From positions 1-51,793 of the forward strand of contig CALVGQ010000007.1 of NCBI GenBank assembly GCA_944327135.1: a stretch of 51,793 nucleotides of DNA, read 5' to 3'. The notes beneath the pieces were generated by a model that was not told where the DNA came from, did not search any database, and saw nothing but the letters and a program-made list of their open reading frames with translations. Shown piece after piece: positions 1 to 8,664 of the stretch. Numbering within the stretch: position 1 is the stretch's first letter; every line of letters starts with the position of its first letter. This DNA is from an uncultured Erysipelotrichaceae bacterium (GTDB taxonomy: Bacteria; Bacillota_I; Bacilli_A; Erysipelotrichales; Erysipelotrichaceae). The position numbers and the translations under genes were made by a program.

Positions 1-123
1 AGAAGGTCTGATTGTGAAAATTTAAGGGAGAATGACCCTATTCATATAAAGGACTGATTACAGCAAGCAGAAGCTCGTCCCTTTTGGATAGCGCAGAGCT
101 TGGTAAAGAATAACCTAAACAAA
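1..123. other. unassigned window edge
   Basis: No complete gene is visible here. A short open stretch in the second forward frame ends with a stop at about 23-25 and could be the tail of a gene entering from the left, but too few codons are present to identify it. Confidence 0.3.
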
Positions 124-165
124 AAAAACACCCTCTTTTTGAATTACAGCAAAGAGGGTGTTTTT
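124..165. terminator. bidirectional rho-independent terminator
   Basis: A perfect 15-bp inverted repeat (124-138 with 151-165) encloses a 12-nt loop. The arms are A-rich on one side and T-rich on the other, so transcripts from either direction end in a U tract. It lies 29 bp beyond the stop of the reverse-strand lipoprotein gene and probably terminates it. Confidence 0.85.
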
Positions 166-194
166 GAATAGATAAAACAGATGACTGAGTAAGC

Positions 195-539
195 TTATTT
201 CGCAGCTTCAGCCAGAGCAGCATCAACAGCGCTGATGATGGCTTTAGAGGTATTGGTTGCGCCAGAAACGGTTTCTACGCCTTCAGTACCATTGGCTTCT
301 ACGATTGCTGCTGGAACTTTTTCGATGGCAGCCTCACAGATTCCTGCAGTTTCAGCATGATCAGTCACTTTTACTTCAGTGATTTTGCTGGCGTCAACAG
401 TAACTTCTACAGTGACATCCCCATTGTTTCCTTTTCCTGTGCCGGTGTAGGTTCCTGCAGTGTATTTTTCATCACCGCTTCCGCCGCAACCTGCTAGCAG
501 GACGCATGCCATCAAGGCAACGAGTAATTTTTTCATCAT
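195..539 (-). CDS. FMN-binding domain lipoprotein
   Basis: A small exported lipoprotein of 114 residues. It starts with a lysine-bearing hydrophobic signal whose lipobox LAGC ends at Cys18, followed by a Gly/Ser-rich linker. The rest resembles the FMN-binding (NqrC/RnfG-type) domain: a repeated beta-rich segment, then the motif SGATNT, whose threonine is the usual covalent FMN attachment site in this family. The protein probably sits on the outer face of the membrane and takes part in extracytoplasmic electron transfer, but no partner flavoprotein or Rnf gene is nearby. A GGAGG lies 6 nt before the first of two consecutive ATG codons. The gene diverges from the MarR-ftsH operon and has its own near-consensus promoter. 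The family call is good; the physiological role is open. Confidence 0.85.
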   Translation of the reverse strand: MMKKLLVALMACVLLAGCGGSGDEKYTAGTYTGTGKGNNGDVTVEVTVDASKITEVKVTDHAETAGICEAAIEKVPAAIVEANGTEGVETVSGATNTSKAIISAVDAALAEAAK

Positions 540-564
540 TGTTTTCCTCCGTTATCATTAAAGT

Positions 565-579
565 ACACAACTTTTGTGT
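565..579. promoter_or_regulatory. candidate operator, ACACAA-CTT-TTGTGT
   Basis: A perfect 6-bp inverted repeat with a 3-bp centre lies just at or downstream of the predicted transcription start of the reverse-strand lipoprotein gene. Its size and symmetry suit a MarR-type dimer, and a MarR gene starts about 150 bp away in the opposite direction. Binding is inferred only from the symmetry and position. Confidence 0.4.
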
Positions 580-586
580 TATCACG

Positions 587-615
587 ATTGTAACAATCTT
601 CCTATATAAAATCAA
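587..615 (-). promoter_or_regulatory. sigma-A promoter for the FMN-binding lipoprotein
   Basis: On the reverse strand TTGATT (610-615) and TACAAT (587-592) are separated by 17 bp. Both boxes are close to consensus. The predicted start is near 580, giving a leader of about 40 nt that contains the candidate operator. Confidence 0.65.
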
Positions 616-676
616 TATTGTTATGATATTCACAAGACAATCCCATAATCTCACGAAAAGTTCACATTGTAAATAG

Positions 677-705
677 TTGAACTTATAAACTAAATATCGT
701 ACAAT
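677..705 (+). promoter_or_regulatory. sigma-A promoter for MarR-ftsH operon
   Basis: TTGAAC (677-682) and TACAAT (700-705) are separated by 17 bp. The predicted start near 712 leaves a very short leader that begins almost at the ribosome binding site of the MarR gene. Confidence 0.65.
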
Positions 706-727
706 AATGCTTAGAGGTGAAGTACTC

Positions 728-1168
728 ATGAAACAAGGAATGGTTCCGCCGTTTTATCAGATCATGAATCAGTTTCGAATGATGTGCAGAAACGAGCTGC
801 CGGGTTTTGACTTGAGCCAAAATGAGGTATATATTTTAACTTTTTTAATGAAAGTACCGGAAGCGGATACTGCTCGTAAAATTTCAGAATTTCTTGGAAT
901 GTCTCCTAGCCTGGTCAGTCATTCGATTGATTCTCTGCGCAGGAAAAAATTGATCGAGCTGATTCAGGACGAAGCGGACCGGCGGGTTTTCCATATTCGC
1001 CTCGATCCGGAAAATGAAAGCTTGATTCTAAAAATAAGACAGTTAGATAAGAAGCTGTTTGAACATCTTTTAGAAGGGATCGAACCGGAAAAAATCAAGA
1101 TCTTTGAGGAAGTATTAAGGAAAATTCTTCAGAACATTCAGAACCAAGGAAGGGAGGAAAAAAAATGA
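728..1168 (+). CDS. MarR-family transcriptional regulator
   Basis: A 146-residue winged-helix regulator. The central part (about residues 45-100) has the MarR pattern: a helix-turn-helix around ARKISEFLGMSPSLVSHSID, then a wing ending in DEADRRVFHIRL, where the DRR motif is typical of the family. The start was placed at 728 because AGAGGTGA lies 7 nt upstream; an upstream in-frame ATG at 707 has no such site and lies at the promoter. The stop overlaps the ftsH start by four bases (ATGA), so the two are translationally coupled. A MarR protein coupled to a membrane protease is unusual. It may respond to a ligand or membrane stress and control both this operon and the divergent lipoprotein, which carries a short palindrome at its start site. 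The ligand is unknown. Confidence 0.88.
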   Translation: MKQGMVPPFYQIMNQFRMMCRNELPGFDLSQNEVYILTFLMKVPEADTARKISEFLGMSPSLVSHSIDSLRRKKLIELIQDEADRRVFHIRLDPENESLILKIRQLDKKLFEHLLEGIEPEKIKIFEEVLRKILQNIQNQGREEKK

Positions 1169-3033
1169 AAGAGGTCAAGACCCCGAAAAAGCCGCTGATT
1201 TATTATTACATGATCATTCTTTTAGTTATCATGTTTTTAAATGCATTTGTTTTTCCAACGATTTTAGGTACGAAAGTGCAGGATATTGATTATGGAACTT
1301 TTTTGACGATGTTGGAGGAAAAAAATGTCAAGGAAGTGCAGATCGAGGATAATCAGATCCTATTTACCGATAATGAGGAAAAGACCGGTTATTATCGAAC
1401 TGGCGTAATGAACGATCCGGATTTGGTAGATCGTCTGGAAGAATCAGGCGCCATTTATGGAAAAGTCGTGGTCGAGGAAATGTCGCCGCTGATGAATTTT
1501 TTGATTAGCTGGATCTTGCCAACGATTTTTCTGTATGCGGTCGGTACAATCATCATGAAAGGAATCATGAAAAAAATGGGCGGCATCGGCCAGGGCGGCA
1601 TGGGCAGTACAATGACCTTTGGAAAAAGCAATGCCAAGATCTATGTTCAATCCAGTGAAGGAATCAAATTCAAAGATGTTGCTGGGGAGGACGAGGCTAA
1701 GGAATTACTTCAGGAAATCGTTGATTTTCTTCATGAGCCTAAAAAATATGAAGAGATTGGTGCATCCATGCCAAAAGGAGCACTGTTGGTAGGGCCTCCG
1801 GGAACGGGAAAAACGCTGTTGGCGAAAGCTGTTGCTGGAGAAGCCAATGTTCCGTTCTTTTCTATTTCAGGTTCAGAATTTGTAGAAATGTTTGTGGGAA
1901 TGGGGGCGGCAAAGGTTCGTGATCTGTTCAAGCAGGCTAATGAGAAAGCACCGTGCATTGTTTTTATCGATGAGATCGATGCAATTGGTAAAAAGCGGGA
2001 TGGCGGTAATTTTGGCGGAGGAAATGATGAGCGAGAACAGACGCTGAATCAGCTGCTGACTGAAATGGATGGTTTTGATGGCCGTAAGGGGGTTATTATT
2101 CTGGCAGCGACCAACCGGCCGGAAAGCTTGGATCCGGCGCTGCTTCGTCCGGGAAGATTTGATCGGCGAATTCCGGTGGAGCTTCCGGATCTTCAAGGGA
2201 GGGAAGATATCCTGCGAGTCCATGCGAAGAAGATTCGAATCAGCAAGGAAGTGGATTTTGGAGTGATTGCCAGAATGGCAGCCGGAGCCAGCGGTGCAGA
2301 GTTAGCGAATATGATCAATGAGGCGGCTTTACGGGCGGTTCGCGATGGTCGTAAACAGGCCACCCAGCGTGATTTGGAAGAAAGCGTGGAAGTGGTCATT
2401 GCCGGTTATCAGAAAAAGAGCCGGGTTCTTTCGGATAAAGAAAAAATGATCGTAGCTTATCACGAGGTGGGGCATGCACTAATTGCGGCGAAACAGAGTC
2501 ATAGTGCTCCGGTAACGAAAATCACGATCATTCCGCGGACCTCAGGAGCCTTAGGATATACGATGCAGGTGGATGAGGGAGAACATTTTCTGTTAAGCAA
2601 GGAAGAAATTGAAAACAAGATTGCGACGGTAACCGGCGGAAGAGTAGCAGAAGAACTGGTCTTTCATTCAGCTAGTACTGGAGCCTCCAACGATATCGAG
2701 CAGGCGACTAAAATGGCACGGGCGATGGTGACCCGTTATGGAATGACGGAGGAATTTGGCATGGTTGCCCTAGAAACGGTGCAGAATCAGTACATGGGAG
2801 CAGATGCAAATCTGATTTGTTCAGCGGAAACGGCAGCGATCGTTGATCAGAAGGTCGTGGAGATTGTGAAGCAGCAGCAGGAAAAAGCCCGCAAGATCAT
2901 GACTGAAAATATTGGCAAGCTGCATGAATTGGCAAAATATCTATATGAAAAGGAAACCATTACCGGAGAAGAATTTATGAAGATTCTGTATGAACCGGCA
3001 AAAATTGAAGGTTCCTTTGAAAAGAATGGTTAA
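1165..3033 (+). CDS. ftsH: ATP-dependent zinc metalloprotease FtsH
   Basis: A membrane-anchored AAA+ protease of 622 residues that unfolds and degrades membrane and some soluble proteins. Two transmembrane segments (about 12-32 and 109-132) flank a short extracytoplasmic domain. The AAA domain shows Walker A GPPGTGKT (200-207), Walker B with FIDEID (257-262) and the second region of homology [21 protein letters not shown] (305-325). The protease domain has the zinc motif HEVGH (423-427) and a conserved Asp at about 500 as probable third ligand. All key residues are present, so it should be active. The setting differs from the usual tilS-hpt-ftsH locus, so this is probably a second FtsH paralogue under MarR control rather than the housekeeping copy. 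Checking that needs the rest of the genome. Confidence 0.96.
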   Translation: MKEVKTPKKPLIYYYMIILLVIMFLNAFVFPTILGTKVQDIDYGTFLTMLEEKNVKEVQIEDNQILFTDNEEKTGYYRTGVMNDPDLVDRLEESGAIYGKVVVEEMSPLMNFLISWILPTIFLYAVGTIIMKGIMKKMGGIGQGGMGSTMTFGKSNAKIYVQSSEGIKFKDVAGEDEAKELLQEIVDFLHEPKKYEEIGASMPKGALLVGPPGTGKTLLAKAVAGEANVPFFSISGSEFVEMFVGMGAAKVRDLFKQANEKAPCIVFIDEIDAIGKKRDGGNFGGGNDEREQTLNQLLTEMDGFDGRKGVIILAATNRPESLDPALLRPGRFDRRIPVELPDLQGREDILRVHAKKIRISKEVDFGVIARMAAGASGAELANMINEAALRAVRDGRKQATQRDLEESVEVVIAGYQKKSRVLSDKEKMIVAYHEVGHALIAAKQSHSAPVTKITIIPRTSGALGYTMQVDEGEHFLLSKEEIENKIATVTGGRVAEELVFHSASTGASNDIEQATKMARAMVTRYGMTEEFGMVALETVQNQYMGADANLICSAETAAIVDQKVVEIVKQQQEKARKIMTENIGKLHELAKYLYEKETITGEEFMKILYEPAKIEGSFEKNG

Positions 3034-3094
3034 AAACAGTTTTCAATTGACTAAAAAAGGATTAAAATAAAGATGCATATAGGAGGTAATGAAA

Positions 3095-3961
3095 ATGCTA
3101 GTATCAGCAAAAGAAATGATCGAAAAAGCTCATGAAGGGCATTATGCAGTTGGCGCTTTCAACATCAATAACATGGAGTGGACCAAGGCGATCCTGATGG
3201 CAGCTGAGGAATGCAAATCCCCGGTAATGCTGGGGGTTTCCGAAGGTGCCGGAAAGTACATGTGCGGTTACAAGAACGTGGTTGCCATGGTGAAAGAAAT
3301 GCATGATTTCCTGGGCATTACTGTTCCAGTGGCCGTTCATCTGGATCATGGTTCCTTTGAAGGTGCAAAGGCCTGCATTGAAGCCGGATTTACATCTGTC
3401 ATGTTTGATGGTTCTCACTATGATTTTGAAGAAAACGTTGAGAAATCCAAAGAAATTCTTGCTTTGGCTCATTCCAAGGGCATCTCGGTTGAATGTGAAG
3501 TTGGTGGAATCGGCGGTACTGAAGATGGAGTAACCAGCAATGGTGAACTGGCTGATCCGGAAGAGTGCGGAAAGATTGCCGCTTTGGGTGTTGATTTCCT
3601 GGCTGCCGGTATCGGAAACATTCATGGAAAATACCCGGCTGACTGGAAAGGTCTGAACTTTGACCGACTGGCAGAAATCCAAAAGAGCACTGCTGGTAAA
3701 CCGCTGGTTCTGCATGGTGGTTCTGGTATTCCTTCTGATCAGATTGCGAAGGCAATTTCTTTGGGAGTTTCTAAGATTAATGTGAATACTGAACTGCAGC
3801 TGGTATTTGCTGATGCAACACGGAAATATATTGAAGCTGGAAAAGATTTGGAAGGCAAGGGTTATGATCCTCGGAAGCTGTTAGCTCCGGGAACCAAGGC
3901 AATTCAGGAAAAAGTCGTTGCCATGATGAAAGAATTTGGTTCTGCTGGAAAAGCAGAATAA
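3095..3961 (+). CDS. fba: class II fructose-bisphosphate aldolase
   Basis: A zinc-dependent aldolase of 288 residues that cleaves fructose 1,6-bisphosphate to dihydroxyacetone phosphate and glyceraldehyde 3-phosphate in glycolysis. The motif HLDHG (82-86) gives the catalytic Asp and a zinc His; GNIHGKY and HGGSG supply the other ligands and phosphate contacts, and NVNTELQ near residue 230 is typical. The start was placed at 3095 because AGGAGG (3081-3086) is 8 nt upstream of it; an in-frame ATG at 3089 would be only 2 nt away. The sequence could in principle be a tagatose-bisphosphate aldolase (GatY/KbaY), since amino-sugar PTS genes lie downstream, but the FbaA-like sequence and its position near murA and rpmE-like housekeeping genes favour the glycolytic role. 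A terminator follows directly. Confidence 0.92.
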   Translation: MLVSAKEMIEKAHEGHYAVGAFNINNMEWTKAILMAAEECKSPVMLGVSEGAGKYMCGYKNVVAMVKEMHDFLGITVPVAVHLDHGSFEGAKACIEAGFTSVMFDGSHYDFEENVEKSKEILALAHSKGISVECEVGGIGGTEDGVTSNGELADPEECGKIAALGVDFLAAGIGNIHGKYPADWKGLNFDRLAEIQKSTAGKPLVLHGGSGIPSDQIAKAISLGVSKINVNTELQLVFADATRKYIEAGKDLEGKGYDPRKLLAPGTKAIQEKVVAMMKEFGSAGKAE

Positions 3962-3970
3962 CAAAAAACT

Positions 3971-3994
3971 AAAGAGCCTGCGGGCTCTTTTTTA
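3971..3994 (+). terminator. rho-independent terminator after fba
   Basis: An 8-bp stem AAAGAGCC/GGCTCTTT with a TGCG loop is followed by a T run. Confidence 0.85.
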
Positions 3995-4957
3995 TTTGGT
4001 TAAATAAACATTATTGCAGTTTTGAAATTGTTAAATTGATTGATGGAAGAGTACTTTATTTTGTTATATATGTTTTTTTACAAAAGACTGATATGAAGGA
4101 TTTGAGAGTCATCAAGTGAGAGAACATAGAGCTATAAAGAAAGAGGCTTGCATCATGATATTTCAAAAATAGTTGTGCATTCATCCAAATGGGATTAACG
4201 ATTTGGCTTGTGAAAGTACAGCCGTTTTTTCTTTCATTGGCGATGATAGGAGTGCATCAAGTTTATCTTCAGCTCATACGGTTTTTATCGATTAAGATAT
4301 ATTGTGGTTTGTTTGTAAGCAAAAAGAGTGCAGCATCATCCTTGCTTTTTAGATTGAAAAAGAAAAGGGATCGAAAGAAGCTTAGGTAGATTGTCTGCAG
4401 GAATTCATGATATTGAAGAACCATTGATCTGGGACCTCTTTATCATTGGTATATGATTTCTTCGACGTTTTTGCTGATCGATTTGTTCTAGAAATGTTTC
4501 CGGAACTAAGAAAAAGAGAATCAGGATCCATCATTCATGATAAAATTTAATTAAATTAGGTAGATGGGGGAAAGAGAAAATTATCCGAATAAAAGATGTT
4601 TCTGATGAGATGATTGTGTCAGAAGCATTGGGGAATGATTTCGGATGCTTATCTTCTAATCAGATCATCGCTTCATTAAAAGGGAAGATTATCGCTCTTT
4701 TTCCTGACTATCCTGCAATTGGCTTAATCAGGGATAAAGGATCATCAGGATGATCCAAATAGGGAGTGAATTTTTATAAACTGAAAGAAATTAAAGAAAG
4801 TTATGTTAAAGCAAAGAAAGAATTAAAAAGGAGCGCTAGAGAAAAAACGATAATACAATCATCATAGCTGTATGTTTGAGTTAAGAAAAAAGTTATGCTG
4901 TTTCAAGCAAAAAAGTTTGGATCTTAGAAGAATTGGCATAAATAGAGGAGGATTATT
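3995..4957 (+). other. decayed intergenic stretch with coding-like fragments
   Basis: About 960 bp without an intact gene. Forward-strand fragments look protein-like but sit in different frames and are cut by stops: one near 4450-4520 (contains FADRFVLEMFPELRKK), one near 4580-4753 (contains EALGNDFGCLSSNQ and ALFPDYPAIGLIRDK), and one ending with a stop near 4865 (contains ESYVKAKKELKR). They read as the debris of one or more genes upstream of the MupG-like pseudogene. I could not recognise the families. Confidence 0.5.
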
Positions 4958-6077
4958 GTGAAGAAATGCGTGGCTATTTATCCTGAGAAAATTACAGATC
5001 AATATCTTCAGCGTGTTCAAGAGACAGTTTGCCGGGCTTTTCGGTTTCAGTTTGAAGAATTTTTACTTCGATTCATCTGCCAGAATTGGATTTTGAAGAA
5101 CAGCTGACTGCTCTTAAGATCATTCATCATGAGGTGAAAATACACGGGCTAGAGCTTACTGTGGATCTAGGAGGGGATTACATCAATCAAATCCTGCAAA
5201 ATGAGAAGAAAAGACTCTTTTTTAAAGAGATGGATATTGATTTTGTACGGTTGGATTATGGATTTTATAGAGAACAGGTTAAGGAACTATATGATATTTT
5301 TGGGTTAAGAGGATTTGTCATCAATGCTTCGATTTACTGCAAAAAAGAATTGAATGAAATCATTTCTTGGTTTAAAGCGATTGATGAAAAAATAGAATTG
5401 AGAGCCTGTCATAATTTTTATATTCGTGATGAATCTGGATTGGAGGGTGGATTTATACAGATTCAGAATAGCTTTTTTGAGGAACATTCTATACCGGTTT
5501 ATTATTGTATTCCGGTTTATTCTCATCCGCGAGGTCCCTTGCATCGAGGTTTATGTACTTTGGAAAGTCATCGTGATCAATCCATCCAGTCCATTTTATG
5601 TGATCTTGTATTAAATCATCATTTATCGGCATTCATGCTGGCAGATGAATGGGCTAATGAGCAGGAATTCATGGAAGTAGAAAGAACGCTGGCGCTTTTA
5701 AGCATGCCGCTACATGAAGTTGAAGAAATTCCAGTTTATTTTACAAAAGAAGCAACAGCAGAAGAAAGATTGTATTGCAAGAACATCGGTTCCGCTATGA
5801 TTCCCCTTTTCAATTTTTACGATCTCAAACTTCTCGTCAGATGGCAGAATTTGCCAAAGTTGTCAAAGAGAATCATTGTGTAATAAGAAAAGCGGGTGCT
5901 ATTACGATTGATAATGGATTGTATCAACGCTATTCTGGAGAATTACAGGTTGTTACTAAGTCAGCAATCCAGGATAGACGGGTCAATGTGGTAGCAAATT
6001 TGGCAAATATAGAGGATCTGGTAAAACTGCTGCGTCATAAAGAAGGCATTGTTTATCGTTTTATAGAAGTTCAATGA
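4958..6077 (+). pseudogene. frameshifted MupG/DUF871 family gene (6-phospho-N-acetylmuramidase-like)
   Basis: The conceptual product matches the MupG (DUF871) TIM-barrel family, whose characterised member hydrolyses intracellular MurNAc 6-phosphate glycosides during cell-wall recycling. A GTG start at 4958 follows GAGGAGG and opens with the typical AIYPEK. The frame is lost at a T run near 5058-5066 and resumes one frame away with FTSIHLPELDFEEQ. A second shift near 5775-5785 separates the barrel (RLDYGF, ACHNFY, GLCTLESHR) from the C-terminal domain (TIDNGLYQRYSGELQV, RRVNVVA). Two frameshifts and the surrounding debris mean a functional protein is unlikely, unless the shifts are sequencing errors at homopolymers. 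Its decay suggests that a MurNAc or disaccharide uptake locus once lay here. Confidence 0.85.
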
Positions 6078-6129
6078 TTATCTGTGCTGGGATAAGATAT
6101 TCGCTAAATTCATTTTTATTTTCATTGCT

Positions 6130-6577
6130 GATGCACAAATAATAATCTTAAAAAAGCTGTTGCTGTGATTGGTGAAGAGATGAGTGGGATTGCTTCGACT
6201 TTGAAAGCTGAAATTATGGAAGAAAATTCTTGCCTTTCTATCCGGCTGGAACATCAGCAAAAATATTCATATCTCTGGTTAAAAAGGATCTAGAAGAAGG
6301 AAAAGTTGTTGTAAAGCGCAGTTCATTTCGCTTTGTTAATGGAAAAGCGGATCATTGCGCTATCGATGATAATGAAATGCGATTTGGACCCATTGGAATT
6401 GCAAAAAAGGAGCGAAACAAAGGAATAGGAAGTATTTTATTGGAATAGGCTTTGGATGAAATGGTCCAAAGAGACATCTATCGAATGTCTTTTTTAACAA
6501 CAGATGAAGCTGGAAAACGTTATGATGAGCGACGGGGTCTTAAGATTATCCGAACTTTTACTGCATATAAAAAATAG
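6130..6577 (+). pseudogene. broken GNAT-family N-acetyltransferase
   Basis: The second half encodes a recognisable acetyl-CoA-binding core: FGPIGIAKKERNKGIGS, then an amber stop at 6446-6448, then in the same frame LDEMVQRDIYRMSFLTTDEA and ERRGLKIIRTF, ending at 6577. The upstream part is in another frame around 6240. The in-frame stop and the shift show that the gene is dead. It follows the MupG-like pseudogene directly and was probably co-transcribed with it. Confidence 0.75.
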
Positions 6578-6581
6578 CTTT

Positions 6582-6615
6582 AAGCAAAGCAATGATCCCT
6601 GCTTGCTTTTCTTTT
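6582..6615 (+). terminator. weak terminator after the pseudogene pair
   Basis: An imperfect stem (AAGCA-A-AGCA with TGCTTGCTT, one bulge) is followed by TTCTTTT. It is still formed although the genes before it have decayed. Confidence 0.5.
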
Positions 6616-6665
6616 ATAGGATGATTACAATAAATCTGTTAGATTAAAAAAACAGGGAGAATTGG

Positions 6666-7301
6666 ATGACTAAAGCAATTTTTTTTGATCTGGATGGAGT
6701 GTTGATCGATTCAGAAACAGTTCAATATCATTTGTTCTGTGAGCATATCCAGCAGCAGCATTTGGCAGTGCCTAAAGAAGCGTTTGTTGAATTGATTGGT
6801 TCCCATAAAAGCTTGGATCCGTGGGATGAAATGATTCGGAAATATCAGATTCCACTGAGCAAGGAGAAATTGCAGCAGGCAATGTTTGGCAGCGGCAGAG
6901 AGCGTTTTATGCAAATGAATAAACGGGAGATTATGTTTCCGGAGGTGCCTGAAGTGTTAAAAAGGCTGCGTTCTAAAGGAATTCTTCTGGCTTGTGCTTC
7001 CAGCAGCAGCCGGCCTTATATTGAAAAGGCATTGCATCAGTGCGGAATTTTGGAATTATTTGATGTGCTTGCTAGCAGTGATGATTTTGCTGCCAGTAAA
7101 CCAGCTCCCGATATTTATCTGTATTGCATGGCAGCCTTGAAGGTCTTGCCATCAGAATGCTTGGTAATCGAAGATTCACCAATCGGGATCGAGGCGGCAA
7201 AAGCTGCTGGAATTCAGGTGCTGGCGCGTATAAATCCAAATATCAATTTAAACCAAAGTCAGGCTGATGGTTGGATTCTTTCCTTAAACGAAATAGAATA
7301 A
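6666..7301 (+). CDS. HAD-superfamily phosphatase, beta-phosphoglucomutase-like
   Basis: A cytoplasmic HAD hydrolase of 211 residues with a small helical cap. Motif I FDLDGVLIDS (7-16) supplies the two catalytic aspartates, motif II is around CASSSSRPYI, motif III uses the Lys of ASKPAPDIYL, and motif IV is EDSPIGIEAA. The pattern fits the group of beta-phosphoglucomutases and sugar-phosphate phosphatases; Asp-Gly-Val after the nucleophile is common to both. The start has GGGAG 7 nt upstream. It stands alone between the decayed patch and a convergent ABC operon, whose terminator it shares. The substrate is unknown; a second protein of the same group is encoded at 31976-32656. Confidence 0.88.
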   Translation: MTKAIFFDLDGVLIDSETVQYHLFCEHIQQQHLAVPKEAFVELIGSHKSLDPWDEMIRKYQIPLSKEKLQQAMFGSGRERFMQMNKREIMFPEVPEVLKRLRSKGILLACASSSSRPYIEKALHQCGILELFDVLASSDDFAASKPAPDIYLYCMAALKVLPSECLVIEDSPIGIEAAKAAGIQVLARINPNINLNQSQADGWILSLNEIE

Positions 7302-7322
7302 AGACGCTTTTGCAGCGTCTTT
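7300..7322. terminator. shared terminator between convergent genes
   Basis: An 8-bp stem AAAGACGC/GCGTCTTT with a 7-nt loop overlaps the stop codons of both flanking convergent genes. The T tail is short in each direction. Confidence 0.65.
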
Positions 7323-8664
7323 ATTCCGATTTGATGGCTTCCAAGGCCGAAATCTTGACAGCTCGGTTAGCAGGATAGAATCCAGAAAGAATGCCAATAA
7401 GTACTGAGAAGACGATTGCAAACAGCAATAGCCAAAAAGGAATGATCGAGAGGGCGGCAGGGGTGTTTTCGATCCATGGCGTTTCTTGAAATTGATTGAG
7501 AAGGCCAGGCTGATGGGCTGCGGTCAGATTCATCAGAAAGGAAAGAATCAGGCTGAGGAAGCAGCCAATGATCCCGCCTAGCAATCCAATTAATCCTGCT
7601 TCAGTCAGAAAGATTGTCCGAATATCCCGGACCCGACAGCCCAGCGCTTTCATTATACCAATTTCTCGGGTCCGTTCTGTGATCGACATAATCATTGTAT
7701 TCATGATTCCCAACGCGGCGACAAACAGGGAAATGGCTCCTAATCCGCCAAGCATCATCTGTTTCTGCTGGGCTTCTTTTTCCATGGGCTTGCGGATGGA
7801 TTCCATGGAACTGGTCCTGAATCCCATGTGGGTAATTTTTTGTTCTACGGCGGCGACATCTTCAATTCCTCTGACTTTAACAATGGCTTGCGTATAAGTG
7901 TTCTTTTTGGATTTTCCTGGATTGGCTTTATCTAAAAGCTGCTGTAGATCCTTGATATCCATCAGAATGCCATCAAAGGTTTCGTATTTTCCATGGTCTT
8001 CTTCCAGGATTCCGCTGACAGTGATTTTTTGAGTGAACAGCGGATGACCATCCGAAGAAATCACCGTCAGGGTAAGGGGAGTTTTCATTGGATCAAAGAA
8101 AGGCTCTGGAAGACTACCTTTTTCTTCTTTATACAGTGCGCTGAAAAGATCGATTCGGTTGCTGCTTTCTGGACGCAGGGAATCAGTAAAGGAATAGGCA
8201 AAGTAACGACCTCCTAGAATGCTAAAGGGAGCGCTTAGAAGAGGCTTTCCTTCTTTTGCCTGATAGCCTAAAGCCGGAAGGGCTTCTTTGGATAGACCAA
8301 TAATGCTGATGTATTCTGATCGATAACGCTGATCATTCTGGGTCACAAGCTGCAGCTCTACGGCATCGCTGGTAAGCTTGGCTGAAGCAGCTTCAACATG
8401 GTCCAGCTGACGGAATAGCTCAATAGTTTGATCGGTCAGCTGAGCAGCCTTTTTTCCTTGACTTAAGGGAGAAACTTGAATCAGGGTGAGGTCTCCCATC
8501 TGGGCGAGCATTTGTTTTTGAGCTTCTTTCATCCCGATTCCCATGGAGATCATGATAACCACGGAGCAGCAGCCAATAACGACCCCCAAAGTGGTTAAAA
8601 AGACACGAGAACGATGGCGCTGCAGATTTTGCAGGACAATGCCAAGAAGATCATGCCATCTCAT
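7321..8664 (-). CDS. ABC transporter permease, FtsX/MacB type
   Basis: A 447-residue membrane protein with the MacB topology: one transmembrane segment near the N-terminus (about 20-45), a large extracytoplasmic domain (about 50-300), then three C-terminal segments with the FtsX-like signature TRTREIGIMKALG before the second one. The start was placed at 8664 because GGAG lies 8 nt upstream; an in-frame ATG at 8670 is only 2 nt from it. It overlaps the end of the preceding gene by 14 bp, so translation is coupled. Together with the ATPase (10405-11112) and the CARDB-like protein between them it forms an exporter or a mechanotransmission complex. A two-component system diverges from this operon, as is common for peptide-sensing and resistance transporters of this class. 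The substrate is not visible. Confidence 0.9.
   Translation of the reverse strand: MRWHDLLGIVLQNLQRHRSRVFLTTLGVVIGCCSVVIMISMGIGMKEAQKQMLAQMGDLTLIQVSPLSQGKKAAQLTDQTIELFRQLDHVEAASAKLTSDAVELQLVTQNDQRYRSEYISIIGLSKEALPALGYQAKEGKPLLSAPFSILGGRYFAYSFTDSLRPESSNRIDLFSALYKEEKGSLPEPFFDPMKTPLTLTVISSDGHPLFTQKITVSGILEEDHGKYETFDGILMDIKDLQQLLDKANPGKSKKNTYTQAIVKVRGIEDVAAVEQKITHMGFRTSSMESIRKPMEKEAQQKQMMLGGLGAISLFVAALGIMNTMIMSITERTREIGIMKALGCRVRDIRTIFLTEAGLIGLLGGIIGCFLSLILSFLMNLTAAHQPGLLNQFQETPWIENTPAALSIIPFWLLLFAIVFSVLIGILSGFYPANRAVKISALEAIKSE

Noticed and set aside
4189-4389. A 66-codon forward frame in the decayed gap
   Set aside because: No ribosome binding site, a very basic and hydrophobic product, and stops in the frames around it. 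It reads as debris.
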